Assembly: GCF_014200405.1 (NCBI RefSeq) | Contig: NZ_JACHBQ010000001.1 | Coordinates: 682,001 to 746,000, forward strand | DNA: 64,000 nt | Direction: 5' to 3' | Source: Cryobacterium roopkundense | Lineage (GTDB): Bacteria > Actinomycetota > Actinomycetes > Actinomycetales > Microbacteriaceae | Part shown: positions 7,949 through 16,484 of the stretch, one piece after another | Numbering within the stretch: position 1 is the first letter of the stretch | Layout: each line of letters starts with the position of its first letter | Notes under the pieces: model-generated | What the model was told of the DNA's origin: nothing | Seen by the model: the letters and a program-made list of their open reading frames with translations, nothing else | The model's database searches: none | Translations under genes and position numbers: made by a program

Positions 7949-9424
7949 ATTATTTTGTACCTCGCTGCCATGGTCGCGATCGGGTGGTTTGCCTTTCGGC
8001 AGACCAAGGATCTCGACGATTATATGCTCGCAGGCCGCGGCCTGAAGCCCGGCACGGCGGCGCTCAGCGCCGGCGCTTCCGACATGTCCGGCTGGCTGCT
8101 GCTCGGCCTTCCCGGCGCCATCTATGTATCAGGTTTGGTCGAGGCCTGGATTGCCATCGGCCTCACCATCGGAGCCTGGCTGAACTGGAAGTTCGTGGCC
8201 CCGCGGCTGCGTTCTTACACCCAGGTCTCGCAGAACTCCATCACCATCCCGAGCTTCTTCGAAAACAGGCTCAAAGACAAGACGCGCTTGTTGCGCGTCG
8301 TATCCGGCCTCATCATCCTCGTTTTCTTCACGTTCTATGTGTCGTCCGGCATGGTCGCCGGCGGTGTGTTCTTTGAGGAATCCTTCGGCTCCACATTCCT
8401 CCTGGGCATGCTCATAGTGGCCGGCGTCACCCTGCTCTATACGGTCTTCGGCGGCTTCCTGGGAGCCACCCTCACCGACGTCGCCCAAGGCATCCTCATG
8501 CTCGTCGCGCTCGTAGCTGTTCCGCTGATGGCCCTGAGCGCCACCGGCGGCGTCACGGCCACCCTCGACTCCATCCGCGAGGTGGACCCGAACCTGCTGT
8601 CCCTCACCGCGGGCGGAACCGTGCTGGGGATCATCTCGGCGGCGGCCTGGGGTCTCGGCTATGTCGGCCAGCCGCACATCATCGTGCGTTTCATGGCTAT
8701 GCGCACGCCGCAGGACGCCAAGGCAGGACGCCGCATCGGCATCGGCTGGATGGTCGCGACGGCCCTCGGTGCCATTGCCACGGCGCTTATCGGTATCGCG
8801 TACTTCCAACAGAACCCCGAGTTGACCCTCGCGAACCCGGAAACTGTCTTCTTGCTGCTGTCGCAGACGCTGTTCCACCCGTTCATCGCCGGGCTCGTGC
8901 TGGCGGCGGTGCTGGCTGCGATCATGAGCACGATCTCCTCCCAGCTCATCGTGTGTTCCTCCGCGCTCGTGGAGGACCTCTACAAGATCGTCGGAAAGAA
9001 AGATGCCACCCCCAAGCAGTTGGTCATGCTCGGCCGTCTCGGTGTGCTGCTCGTTGCTGTTGTCGCCGGCCTCATCGCGCTCAACCGCGATACGACCATC
9101 CTCGCGTTGGTCGGATTCGCCTGGGCCGGATTCGGTGCGGCCTTCGGCCCCGTGGTCCTTCTCTCGCTGTATTGGAAGAAGCTCTCCACCGCGGGAACGT
9201 TGGCCTCTATGATCACCGGCGCCGTCGTTGTCTTCATCTGGGGCAACTCCCCGTTGAGCGGCGTGCTCTACGAGATCGTGCCCGGTTTCGCCGCGAGCCT
9301 CATTGTGGCCGTGGTGGTCTCTCTCGCGACGTACAAGCCGTCCGCTGAGATCGACGCCGAATTCGACGCCGCAGCGGAACAGGCTCATGCCAAGTACCAG
9401 GCACCGAAGAAGGTTTCGGTGTAG
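7898..9424 (+). CDS. putP: Sodium/proline symporter PutP, start replaced by IS sequence
   Basis: Na+-driven proline uptake in the inner membrane. From LYLAAMVAIGWFAFRQTKDLDDY onward the protein matches the SSS/PutP family, including LSAGASDMSGWLLLGLPGA and about 12-13 hydrophobic segments. The native first 12 codons are upstream of the ISL3 element. The frame now open begins at a GTG (7898) inside the IS right end and adds 17 foreign residues (MHSLRRSETTHGYVRRA) before the native sequence. An internal ATG at 7970 is another possible start. The first membrane segment is preserved in the GTG version. Expression would need a promoter in the IS end, so the gene may be silent or IS-driven. Confidence 0.85.
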   Translation: MHSLRRSETTHGYVRRAIILYLAAMVAIGWFAFRQTKDLDDYMLAGRGLKPGTAALSAGASDMSGWLLLGLPGAIYVSGLVEAWIAIGLTIGAWLNWKFVAPRLRSYTQVSQNSITIPSFFENRLKDKTRLLRVVSGLIILVFFTFYVSSGMVAGGVFFEESFGSTFLLGMLIVAGVTLLYTVFGGFLGATLTDVAQGILMLVALVAVPLMALSATGGVTATLDSIREVDPNLLSLTAGGTVLGIISAAAWGLGYVGQPHIIVRFMAMRTPQDAKAGRRIGIGWMVATALGAIATALIGIAYFQQNPELTLANPETVFLLLSQTLFHPFIAGLVLAAVLAAIMSTISSQLIVCSSALVEDLYKIVGKKDATPKQLVMLGRLGVLLVAVVAGLIALNRDTTILALVGFAWAGFGAAFGPVVLLSLYWKKLSTAGTLASMITGAVVVFIWGNSPLSGVLYEIVPGFAASLIVAVVVSLATYKPSAEIDAEFDAAAEQAHAKYQAPKKVSV

Positions 9425-9438
9425 CGCAAACAGGTACA

Positions 9439-9491
9439 ACGACGACGGCACCCGAGCCGGCCACCCTGGCCGGTTCGGGTGCCGTCGTCGT
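9439..9491. terminator. Strong bidirectional terminator between putP and mmpL
   Basis: Two 24-base arms (9439-9462 and 9468-9491) pair with a 5-base loop; the left arm contains GACGACGGCACCCGA and the right arm TCGGGTGCCGTCGTC. It lies between the convergent putP and MMPL genes, 12 bases from the MMPL stop, and should serve both. Confidence 0.85.
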
Positions 9492-9503
9492 GTGGTCTGC
9501 GCC

Positions 9504-11570
9504 CTACCGCGTGAGTGACGAGGCGGGGCGGGAGGGCCACCAGAACCTGTCGCCGGTGATGAAGACCAAGGCAGGCACCAGCACGGTGCGAACGACGAGT
9601 GTGTCGAGAAGAACACCGATGCACACGATCACTCCGATCTGGGTCAGGGCCACGACCGGGAGCACGCCGAGCACGGCGAAGACTGCCGCGATCAGGATCC
9701 CGGCGCTCGTGATCACCGCTCCGGTCGAACTCAGGCCACGGACCATCCCGTCTGCCGTGCCGTGCCGGATGCTCTCCTGCCGTGCGCGGGTGGTGAGAAA
9801 GATGTTGTAATCGACGCCGAGAGCGACCAGGAACAAGAAAGCGAACAGGATCACGTTGGTGTTGAAAGCGGGGAATCCCAGCAGGTTCTGAAAGATCCAG
9901 TTTGAGGCTCCGAGGCTCGCGAAGAAGGTGCCGAGCACGGTGATGATCAGCAGCACGGGCGCCACCAGGGACCGCAGAAGCAGGGCGAGAATGGTGAAGA
10001 CGATGGCGAGGATCAGGGGAATGATCAGATCCTGGTCGCGTTGGGCAAGTGTCTTGGTGTCGAAGGCGGTCGCGTCGTTTCCGCCCACGAGGCTCTCCGA
10101 AACCGGACCGGCGGTATCCGCGTACGCCGTTCGGAGCGCCGCGATCGTGAGGAAAGTGTCGTCGCTGCCGGGTTCGCTCTGAAGCGACACGTTCAATCGT
10201 GTGAGCCCGTTGGCGCTTTCGCTCGGCTGCACGGCGCCGACTCCGTCGACGGACGACGCGACGGCTGCCGCGTCGTCCGCTGCCGAATCGGGCGTGAGAA
10301 CCACGGTCTGGCCGGTAAGACCGGCGGAGAAGGATTCGTCGACGATTTTCTGTGCCACCACGGACTCGGGCTTGCCCAACAGCTGGTCGGCCTGGGACAA
10401 CCCCACTGATGCCCCGACCAGTCCGAGGCTGAGGGCGGCGATGCCGACCGAGGAGATGATCGCGATGCGGATCGGGCGTCGGCGCACGCCGTGGCCAAGC
10501 CGGGCCCAGGCACCGGTCGGTTCGGCGTTCGGGTCGACGTCCGGTCGCACGCGCGGGATGAACGGCCAGAACAGGCCACGACCGCAGACGACCAGCGCGG
10601 CGGGTAGAACGAGGAGCGCGAAGAGGATGGCGATGACAACCCCGATCGCGCAGGCGATGCCCAGGGCTCGGTTGCCGGAGAGCTCGGCGAAGACGAGGGT
10701 GAGCAGGCTCAGGGCCACGGTGCCGCCGCTTGCGGCTATCGCGGGGCCGGCGCTGCGCACCGCCGTGTACATCGCTTCGTTTCGGCTTTCGGTGTGTAGG
10801 AGCTCCTCGCGGTAGCGAGCTACCAGAAGCAGTGCGTAGTTGGTGCCGGCTCCGAAGACGAGCACGGACAGGATGCCTGATATGGACGCGTCGAGCCTGA
10901 AACCGAGTGGTTCGGCGAGGGCGCCCGCCACGACGCCGGCGAGGGCATCCGCCGCGCCCACGACAGCGAGGGGAACGATCCACAGCACGGGGCTTCGATA
11001 GGTCACGATCAGCAAAACGGCCACCACGATCACCGTCACGAGCAACAGCCGGAAGTCGGCGCCAGCAAACGCGTTGGTGATGTCTGCCTGAAACCCGACG
11101 GGCCCCGTGACATACGCCGTGAGACTGGCCGGAAGATCCGTGGACGCTGCAGAGCGGATCTCGGTGGCCGTGCGGGTGATGTCGTCGGAGACGCCGCTCG
11201 ACTCGAGCGGAACCACACTGAGGGCGGCCTGGCCATCGTCGCTGAACCGGGGGATCGTTGCGGGGGGAGCCGTTGATTGCTCGCCGAGAGCCTCGGCACG
11301 CGCCGCGATCGCCGCGGAATCGGCTTCGGTCAGCGGCGAGCCGTCACGACTCCACACCACGATTGCCGACGTCGCCTTCGCCGATGGGAAATCCGCAAGG
11401 AGGGCGTCTACCTGCGCGGCTTGGCTCGAATCGGGAAGCCCGGAACTGGGAAAATCGTCGCCGGAGGCGCTTGGCAGCAGGGCAAAGAGCAGGCCCACGG
11501 CGATTGCCGTGGCTGCAAGAACCAGCCAGGCGGTGCCGCGCCCTGACACGAATCGAGCAATTGCTCTCAC
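9504..11570 (-). CDS. MMPL/RND-family membrane transporter
   Basis: A 688-residue exporter of the MmpL-like RND superfamily, predicted in the cytoplasmic membrane with 11-12 helices. It has two repeats, each a first helix, an extracellular loop and a helical bundle: the N-terminal helix AWLVLAATAIAVGLLFALLP, the first loop (about 40-160), the bundle with VFGAGTNYALLLVARYREE, then the second half with FLFLVALGVDYNIFLTTRARQE, the conserved GxDYxxF-type helix. Actinobacterial relatives export lipids, siderophores or drugs. The start is GTG 11570, preceded by GGAG. A 25-base palindrome lies 38 bases upstream, and furA is divergent, so control by FurA or a TetR/MarR regulator is possible. Confidence 0.85.
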   Translation of the reverse strand: MRAIARFVSGRGTAWLVLAATAIAVGLLFALLPSASGDDFPSSGLPDSSQAAQVDALLADFPSAKATSAIVVWSRDGSPLTEADSAAIAARAEALGEQSTAPPATIPRFSDDGQAALSVVPLESSGVSDDITRTATEIRSAASTDLPASLTAYVTGPVGFQADITNAFAGADFRLLLVTVIVVAVLLIVTYRSPVLWIVPLAVVGAADALAGVVAGALAEPLGFRLDASISGILSVLVFGAGTNYALLLVARYREELLHTESRNEAMYTAVRSAGPAIAASGGTVALSLLTLVFAELSGNRALGIACAIGVVIAILFALLVLPAALVVCGRGLFWPFIPRVRPDVDPNAEPTGAWARLGHGVRRRPIRIAIISSVGIAALSLGLVGASVGLSQADQLLGKPESVVAQKIVDESFSAGLTGQTVVLTPDSAADDAAAVASSVDGVGAVQPSESANGLTRLNVSLQSEPGSDDTFLTIAALRTAYADTAGPVSESLVGGNDATAFDTKTLAQRDQDLIIPLILAIVFTILALLLRSLVAPVLLIITVLGTFFASLGASNWIFQNLLGFPAFNTNVILFAFLFLVALGVDYNIFLTTRARQESIRHGTADGMVRGLSSTGAVITSAGILIAAVFAVLGVLPVVALTQIGVIVCIGVLLDTLVVRTVLVPALVFITGDRFWWPSRPASSLTR

Positions 11571-11607
11571 GGTTTCTCCACTCAGTCGCTAATAGTACTG
11601 AATGATC

Positions 11608-11632
11608 ATATTGCTAACTCGGCTAGCAATAT
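11608..11632. promoter_or_regulatory. 25-bp palindromic operator upstream of the MMPL gene
   Basis: ATATTGCTA (11608-11616) and TAGCAATAT (11624-11632) are perfect 9-base inverted arms with a 7-base spacer. Size and spacing suit a TetR- or MarR-type repressor. Its position, 38 bases from the MMPL start and 12 bases from the next palindrome, makes it the likely control site for the exporter. Confidence 0.6.
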
Positions 11633-11643
11633 CACACCCCTTC

Positions 11644-11670
11644 ACTTGTTTTGAGTAATTCAAGACAAGT
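11644..11670. promoter_or_regulatory. FurA operator (27-bp imperfect palindrome)
   Basis: A palindrome centred at 11657 with 11 of 13 base pairs matching; outer arms ACTTGT and ACAAGT, inner arms TTGA and TTCAA. It is followed at once by TAACCT (11673-11678), a -10 box placed 6 bases before the furA ATG. In mycobacteria and Streptomyces, FurA represses its own gene from an AT-rich palindrome in this position, so autoregulation of furA and katA is inferred. Confidence 0.65.
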
Positions 11671-11684
11671 GCTAACCTTGACTC

Positions 11685-12164
11685 ATGTCCGAAAGCGCTC
11701 TCCCCGTTTCCCCTGGCAGAGCACTCGGGTTATCATCGCCCAGCGAGGTGGCCGACAGCATCCGTTCCGCGGCCCTCAAGGTGACGGAGCCCAGACTCGC
11801 TGTGCTCGCCGCGCTGACGAGCACACCGCACGTAAGCGCTGAACAGCTCTTCACCCTCGTCAAGGCACAGCTGCCGAGCACCTCCCTGCAGGCCGTGTAC
11901 GGAGTTCTGGCGGCATTCGGAAACGCCGGCCTCGTGCGCAAGGTCGAACCGGCCGGTTCCCCCGCCCTATTTGAACGTCGGGTCGGCGACAACCACCATC
12001 ACCTCGTCTGCACACGCTGCAGCGTCGTGCATGATGTGGACTGCGCCGTCGGCTCTGCTCCCTGCCTTGTTCCGGAGAACGATTCGGGGTTTGCCGTTCA
12101 TGCAGCGGAGGTAACCTACTGGGGTCTCTGCCCGGCCTGTCAGGTCGACCTCGCCGCCCTCTGA
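11685..12164 (+). CDS. furA: Fur-family regulator, FurA-like
   Basis: A 159-residue metal-dependent regulator of the Fur family, probably the peroxide-sensing FurA type because katA follows 65 bases downstream. The winged helix covers about residues 20-95 ([36 protein letters not shown]). The metal sites show as [11 protein letters not shown] near residue 104 and a second CPAC pair near 152, giving the two-CxxC structural zinc site. The ATG at 11685 sits 6 bases after TAACCT, so the mRNA is probably leaderless, as reported for furA in other actinobacteria. It likely represses katA until peroxide stress. Confidence 0.85.
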   Translation: MSESALPVSPGRALGLSSPSEVADSIRSAALKVTEPRLAVLAALTSTPHVSAEQLFTLVKAQLPSTSLQAVYGVLAAFGNAGLVRKVEPAGSPALFERRVGDNHHHLVCTRCSVVHDVDCAVGSAPCLVPENDSGFAVHAAEVTYWGLCPACQVDLAAL

Positions 12165-12229
12165 CGTTCCACGTCTCTTCCTCTCACCTTCCTCTCCAGC
12201 ACGTCTTTCCCACAACACAAAGGAGTCTC

Positions 12230-13705
12230 ATGACCATCGAGCCCACCACCACCCAGTCGGGAACCCCCGTCGCGAGCGACGAGCATTCGCTCACCGTCGG
12301 CCCGAACGGCGTCACCGCCCTGCACGACCGCTACCTGGTCGAGAAGCTCGCGCAGTTCAACCGCGAACGTATCCCGGAGCGCATCGTGCACGCCAAGGGC
12401 GGCGGAGCCCACGGGCAGTTTGTTGTCACCGGAGACGTGTCGAAGTACACCCGTGCGGCCGTCTTTCAGCCGGGCACGACCACCGACACCCTGCAGCGCT
12501 TCTCGAGCGTTGCCGGCGAGCAGGGCAGCCCTGACACCTGGCGCGATGTGCGTGGCTTCTCCGTGAAGTTCTATACGTCAGAGGGCAACTACGACATCGT
12601 CGGAAACAACACCCCGGTGTTCTTCATCCGCGACGGGATCAAGTTCCCCGACTTCATCCACTCCCAGAAGCGTCTTCCCGGCTCCGGCCTTCGCGACGCC
12701 ACCATGCAGTGGGATTTCTGGACCCTCTCCCCGGAGTCGGCACACCAGGTGACCTACCTCATGGGTGACCGCGGCCTGCCCGTGTCCTGGCGCACGATGC
12801 CCGGCTTCGGCTCGCACACCTACCAGTGGATCAACGCCGCCGGCGAGCGCTTCTGGGTGAAGTACCACTTCACGTCCAACCAGGGCAACGCCGAAATGGA
12901 CGGCCCAGAGGCCGAGCTCATTGCCGGCGCCGACGCCGACTACTACCGTCGCGATCTGCACGACGCCATCGAAGAGGGCAACTTCCCGTCCTGGAACGTG
13001 TCTGTACAGGTCATGCCCTACGAGCAGGGCAAGACGTACCGCTTCAACCCCTTCGACGTGACCAAGGTGTGGCCGCACGCCGACTTCCCGCTCATCCCGG
13101 TGGGAACGCACACGCTCAACCGCAACCCGGAGAACTTCTTCGCCGAGATAGAGCAGGCCGCCTTCTCCCCGGCGAACATGGTTCCCGGAATCGCCGCGAG
13201 CCCAGACAAGATGCTGATGGCGCGCATCTTCTCCTATCCGGACGCGCAGCGCTACCGCATCGGAACCAACTTCAACCAGATTCCGATCAACGCCCCGCAG
13301 GCGCCCGTGAACAACTACTCGCAGGATGGCGCGGCCCGCCACGGGTTCAACCCGCCGTCGGCACCGAACTACGCACCGAACTCGCTCGGCGGGCCGGTGG
13401 CTGACGCCGCCGCAGCTGGCGAAGGCAGCTGGGAGAACGACGGTTCGTTGCTGAACTCCGCCGCGACGCTGCGCAGCGAGGACAGCGACTTCGGACAGGC
13501 CGGAACCCTCTACCGTGAGGTGTACGACGACGCGGCCAAGGCACGCTTCCTCGCCACCATCACCGGTGCCGTCAGCGGAGTGACCCGCCCAGAGGTCACC
13601 GAGCGCGCCATCTGGTACTGGACGAGCGTGGACGCTGAGCTCGGCGCGAGCCTGCGCAGCAACCTCGAGGCCCTAGCCGCCGCCGAGCTCGCGAGCTCGA
13701 AGTAG
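12230..13705 (+). CDS. katA: Catalase (monofunctional heme catalase)
   Basis: Converts hydrogen peroxide to water and oxygen. At 491 residues it is a small-subunit (clade 3) catalase. The distal histidine is in [13 protein letters not shown] near residue 50, the distal asparagine in [14 protein letters not shown] near 122, and the proximal heme-ligand tyrosine in [14 protein letters not shown] near 333. AGGAG lies 8 bases before the ATG. It forms a unit with the upstream furA. A katG remnant is present at the far right of the window, so this is the only intact catalase gene visible here. Confidence 0.95.
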   Translation: MTIEPTTTQSGTPVASDEHSLTVGPNGVTALHDRYLVEKLAQFNRERIPERIVHAKGGGAHGQFVVTGDVSKYTRAAVFQPGTTTDTLQRFSSVAGEQGSPDTWRDVRGFSVKFYTSEGNYDIVGNNTPVFFIRDGIKFPDFIHSQKRLPGSGLRDATMQWDFWTLSPESAHQVTYLMGDRGLPVSWRTMPGFGSHTYQWINAAGERFWVKYHFTSNQGNAEMDGPEAELIAGADADYYRRDLHDAIEEGNFPSWNVSVQVMPYEQGKTYRFNPFDVTKVWPHADFPLIPVGTHTLNRNPENFFAEIEQAAFSPANMVPGIAASPDKMLMARIFSYPDAQRYRIGTNFNQIPINAPQAPVNNYSQDGAARHGFNPPSAPNYAPNSLGGPVADAAAAGEGSWENDGSLLNSAATLRSEDSDFGQAGTLYREVYDDAAKARFLATITGAVSGVTRPEVTERAIWYWTSVDAELGASLRSNLEALAAAELASSK

Positions 13706-13728
13706 TCACCGAATAAAGGCACGACGGC

Positions 13729-13758
13729 AACGCCCGGTCTTCTCGGAGACCGGGCGTT
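13729..13758. terminator. Terminator after katA
   Basis: AACGCCCGGTCT (13729-13740) and AGACCGGGCGTT (13747-13758) pair perfectly over 12 bases with a TCTCGG loop. It lies between katA and the convergent HExxH gene and may work for both directions. Confidence 0.85.
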
Positions 13759-13774
13759 CCCGCGTTCCGCAGGC

Positions 13775-14140
13775 TCAGCGCAGGTAGCCGCCCTTTTCGA
13801 GGCCCGCTTCGATCTCGTAGCGATTGGTGAGCGGGTTACGACCGGCCAGACCGTACAGCACGGGAAAGAGCATGCCGTAGCGCTGCCATTGGCGCTTGTG
13901 TACGGCCTCGTGCTCGAGCACATCCGCTGATACATTCTGCTTGGTCAGGTAGCAGCCGCCCACGCAGGACCCACCGCGGCCGAATGTCCACGACGGCATG
14001 CCGCGAAAGACGAGGAGGCCGTTTCGGCGTTCCACCCGGCCCGTGCTCCACAGGGAACCCCACACAGTGCCCACCAGGGTGGCATAGGCATAACCCGCCC
14101 GGCTGAGGGGGGAATCGAAAAGAAAACCGCGCACACCCAC
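13775..14140 (-). CDS. Small HExxH-containing protein, function unknown
   Basis: About 121 residues, not assigned to a characterised family. It contains VLEHEAVHKRQWQRYG near residue 78, an HExxH zinc-metallopeptidase motif, on a helix typical of such sites, and two nearby cysteines (SCVGGCYL). There is no signal peptide; a mildly hydrophobic segment (GYAYATLVGTVWGSLW) is near the N-terminus. The start chosen is GTG 14140, whose G is the last base of the upstream reductase stop TAG, so translation is probably coupled. GTG 14134 is an alternative. The C-terminal third (NPLTNRYEIEAGLEKGGYL) is compatible with a truncated peptidase fold. Confidence 0.6.
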   Translation of the reverse strand: MGVRGFLFDSPLSRAGYAYATLVGTVWGSLWSTGRVERRNGLLVFRGMPSWTFGRGGSCVGGCYLTKQNVSADVLEHEAVHKRQWQRYGMLFPVLYGLAGRNPLTNRYEIEAGLEKGGYLR

Positions 14141-15645
14141 TACGGTAGCTCGATGCCCGGGCGTCCGTACTGCTCGAGCAGACGTAGCCACACCTCGCTC
14201 AGGGTCGGGTAGCTCGGCACGGCGTGCCAGAGGCGGCCGATCGACACCTCGCCCACAATGGCGATCGTGGCGGAGTGCAGCAGCTCGGCCACGTCTTGGC
14301 CGACGAATGTCGCGCCGATGATCACCTCACGGTCGAGATCGACGATCATGCGAGCCTTGCCCGTATAGCCGTCGGCCAGCGTGCTCGCGCCCCCGAGCGC
14401 GGCGAGGTCGTGATCGAGGATGCGAACACGGTAGCCGGCCTTGACCGCGCCGGCGGCGGTGAGTCCCACCGAGGCGACCTCCGGGTCGGTGAAGGTGACC
14501 TGCGGAACGGCCGCGTGGTCGGCGGTCGCCACATGGGCTCCCCACGGACCATCGTCGACAACGGCTCCCGCGGACCTCGCCACGATCGCGTCCCCAGCGC
14601 CACGGGCCTGATACTTGCCCTGGTGGGTGAGCAGCGCTCTTTTGTTCACATCGCCCGTGGCGTACAGCCAGCTTCCAGACAGCATAGGTGAGTCTCCCTG
14701 CACGAGTAGGGTGTCGTCCACGTTCAGCCACTCACCGGGTGTCAGGCCCACGGTCTCCACGCCGAGATCGTTCGTGACCGCCACCCTGCCCACGGCCACC
14801 AGCACCTCGGCCGCCGTCACAGTGCGTCCGTCGTGGAGGGTCAGCTCCACCTCACCGGAGGCTGTGCGGTGCGCTCGGGTGGTGGCAGTTTCGAGCAAGA
14901 CAGTCGCGCCGCTCTCCTCGAGTGCGCTGGCGACGAGCGATCCGGCAAAGGGTTCTTGGGCACCCAGAATGGAGCTGCGGGCAATCATCGTGACCTTCGC
15001 GCCGAGCGAGACGAAGGCGGTGGCCATTTCGGTGGCCACGGTTCCGCCGCCGATGATGGCCAGGCTTGGCGGCACGACCTGCACGGATGTCGCCTCGCGG
15101 CTCGTCCAGGGGCTCACGTCGTTGAGGCCGGGGATATCGGGCAGGAGAGCCGCGGAGCCGGTACTCAGCACGACGGCATGCCGGGCGGTGAGCACGGTGA
15201 CGGCACCGTCGGCGGCTGTGACAGTCACCTCTCGTTTTCCGGTGAGGCGGCCGTGGCCGCGTTCAAGAGAAATTCCGGCGCTGTCCAGCCAGCGCACCTG
15301 CCCCTCGTCCGACCAGTTGCTGGCAATCGCATCCCGCCGCTTCAGAACGGCCGACACGTCGACGACGGCAGTGCCCGCTCCGGCCGCGGGGGTCATTAGC
15401 CGCTCTGCGGCACCCGGCACCCGGCGAGCCGCGGCGAGGGCAGCACCGCTGCGCAGCAGCACCTTGGACGGCATACACGCCCAGTAGGAGCATTCCCCAC
15501 CGACCAGGTCGTTTTCGACGATTACGGTGCTCAGGCCACCCTGGCTCGTGCGGTCAGCCACGTTTTCGCCGACCGCACCGCCCCCGACCACGATCACGTC
15601 GTAGAGGGCTGTGGTCTGGGTGCTCGGGGAGGGCTGCGTCATCAT
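14140..15645 (-). CDS. Pyridine nucleotide-disulfide oxidoreductase (Lpd/mercuric reductase-like)
   Basis: A 501-residue FAD flavoprotein of the class I disulfide reductase family. The FAD-binding motif DVIVVGGGAVGENVA is near residue 15, and the redox-active pair is GGECSYWACMPSKVLLR, a CxxxxC as in lipoamide dehydrogenase and MerA. The NAD(P) motif is IIGGGTVATEMATAF, and the dimer domain starts at PQVTFTDPEVASVGLT. The usual HxHPTLSE active-site end is here HAVPSYPTLSEVW, so the catalytic histidine context is altered. It lies alone, without 2-oxoacid dehydrogenase genes, so it is probably not the main E3 subunit. The substrate is unknown. Confidence 0.8.
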   Translation of the reverse strand: MMTQPSPSTQTTALYDVIVVGGGAVGENVADRTSQGGLSTVIVENDLVGGECSYWACMPSKVLLRSGAALAAARRVPGAAERLMTPAAGAGTAVVDVSAVLKRRDAIASNWSDEGQVRWLDSAGISLERGHGRLTGKREVTVTAADGAVTVLTARHAVVLSTGSAALLPDIPGLNDVSPWTSREATSVQVVPPSLAIIGGGTVATEMATAFVSLGAKVTMIARSSILGAQEPFAGSLVASALEESGATVLLETATTRAHRTASGEVELTLHDGRTVTAAEVLVAVGRVAVTNDLGVETVGLTPGEWLNVDDTLLVQGDSPMLSGSWLYATGDVNKRALLTHQGKYQARGAGDAIVARSAGAVVDDGPWGAHVATADHAAVPQVTFTDPEVASVGLTAAGAVKAGYRVRILDHDLAALGGASTLADGYTGKARMIVDLDREVIIGATFVGQDVAELLHSATIAIVGEVSIGRLWHAVPSYPTLSEVWLRLLEQYGRPGIELP

Positions 15646-15689
15646 GGCAGAATCATACCTGCGTCGGCTTCGTACGACCCCGCTTGAGG

Positions 15690-16484
15690 CTAGCGGCCTT
15701 CGAAAACTGCTGGCGTGCGGCTGAGGAACGATTCCATGCCGATGCGGGCATCTTTCGTGGCGGCGAGCCGAGCCAGGGCCGGCTGCAGTTCGGCTTCGGC
15801 GGCGGCATCGCCGTGGCGCACGGCCGTGCGCGCGCTCGCGAGCGTGGCCTGCACGGCGAGGGGTGCCTGAGCGGCGATCCGCTCGGCGAGGGCGAGCGCA
15901 TGCTCGAATTGGGTCCCGTCGGGCACGATCTCCTGCACAAGGCCGATTCGGAGTGCTTCCGCCGCATCGAACGTGTCACCGGTGAGGAGCCAGCGCATGG
16001 CGTTGCCCCAGCCGATCGCACGAGGAAGTCGGATGGTGGCACCGCCGAACGGGAGAATTCCCCGCGACACCTCGATCTGGCCGAACACCGTTGACTCGGC
16101 AGCCACGGCGATGTCGCTGGCCAGGATGAGCTCGATCCCCAGCGTGAGGCAGGTGCCCTGAACGGCCATGACGACGGGCTTCGACAGGGACGTGCCGTCG
16201 ACCTGCCACGGATTGATCCCGCTGTCGGGCACCATGTCCAGACCATCGGGGCCGAGTCGGGGCCCCACATCGGCGAGGTCAAGCCCTGCGGTGAAGTGGT
16301 CGCCGAGCGCGTGCACCAGACCGACGCGCAACTGCGGGTCTCGGTCGAGTTCGCCGTAGGCGAGGGAGAGCTGCTGCAAGAGTGCGAAGTCCGCGGCATT
16401 GCGTTTCTCCGGGCGGTTGAAGCCGATGAGCAGCACATGGCCGCGCCGTTCGGTGACAATCCGGTTGACAGTCGGCTCGGTCAT
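15690..16484 (-). CDS. Enoyl-CoA hydratase/isomerase family protein (crotonase)
   Basis: A 264-residue crotonase-fold protein. VLLIGFNRPEKRNAAD near residue 20 starts the fold, GLDLADVGPRL holds the first oxyanion-hole element, and the second is the helix GTCLTLGIELILASDIAVAAEST near 110. SRGILPFGGATIRLPRAIGWGNAMRWLLTG matches the active-site loop region, where E of crotonase is replaced by Pro-Phe-Gly, so hydratase activity is uncertain. The start is ATG 16484, whose ATGA overlaps the stop of the arginase-like gene, indicating coupling. A longer open frame runs further upstream but is only a shadow of the arginase gene. Confidence 0.82.
   Translation of the reverse strand: MTEPTVNRIVTERRGHVLLIGFNRPEKRNAADFALLQQLSLAYGELDRDPQLRVGLVHALGDHFTAGLDLADVGPRLGPDGLDMVPDSGINPWQVDGTSLSKPVVMAVQGTCLTLGIELILASDIAVAAESTVFGQIEVSRGILPFGGATIRLPRAIGWGNAMRWLLTGDTFDAAEALRIGLVQEIVPDGTQFEHALALAERIAAQAPLAVQATLASARTAVRHGDAAAEAELQPALARLAATKDARIGMESFLSRTPAVFEGR

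Noticed and set aside
8129..9616. 495-codon open frame opposite putP
   Set aside because: Low-complexity E/R/H-rich translation antisense to a clear PutP; shadow.
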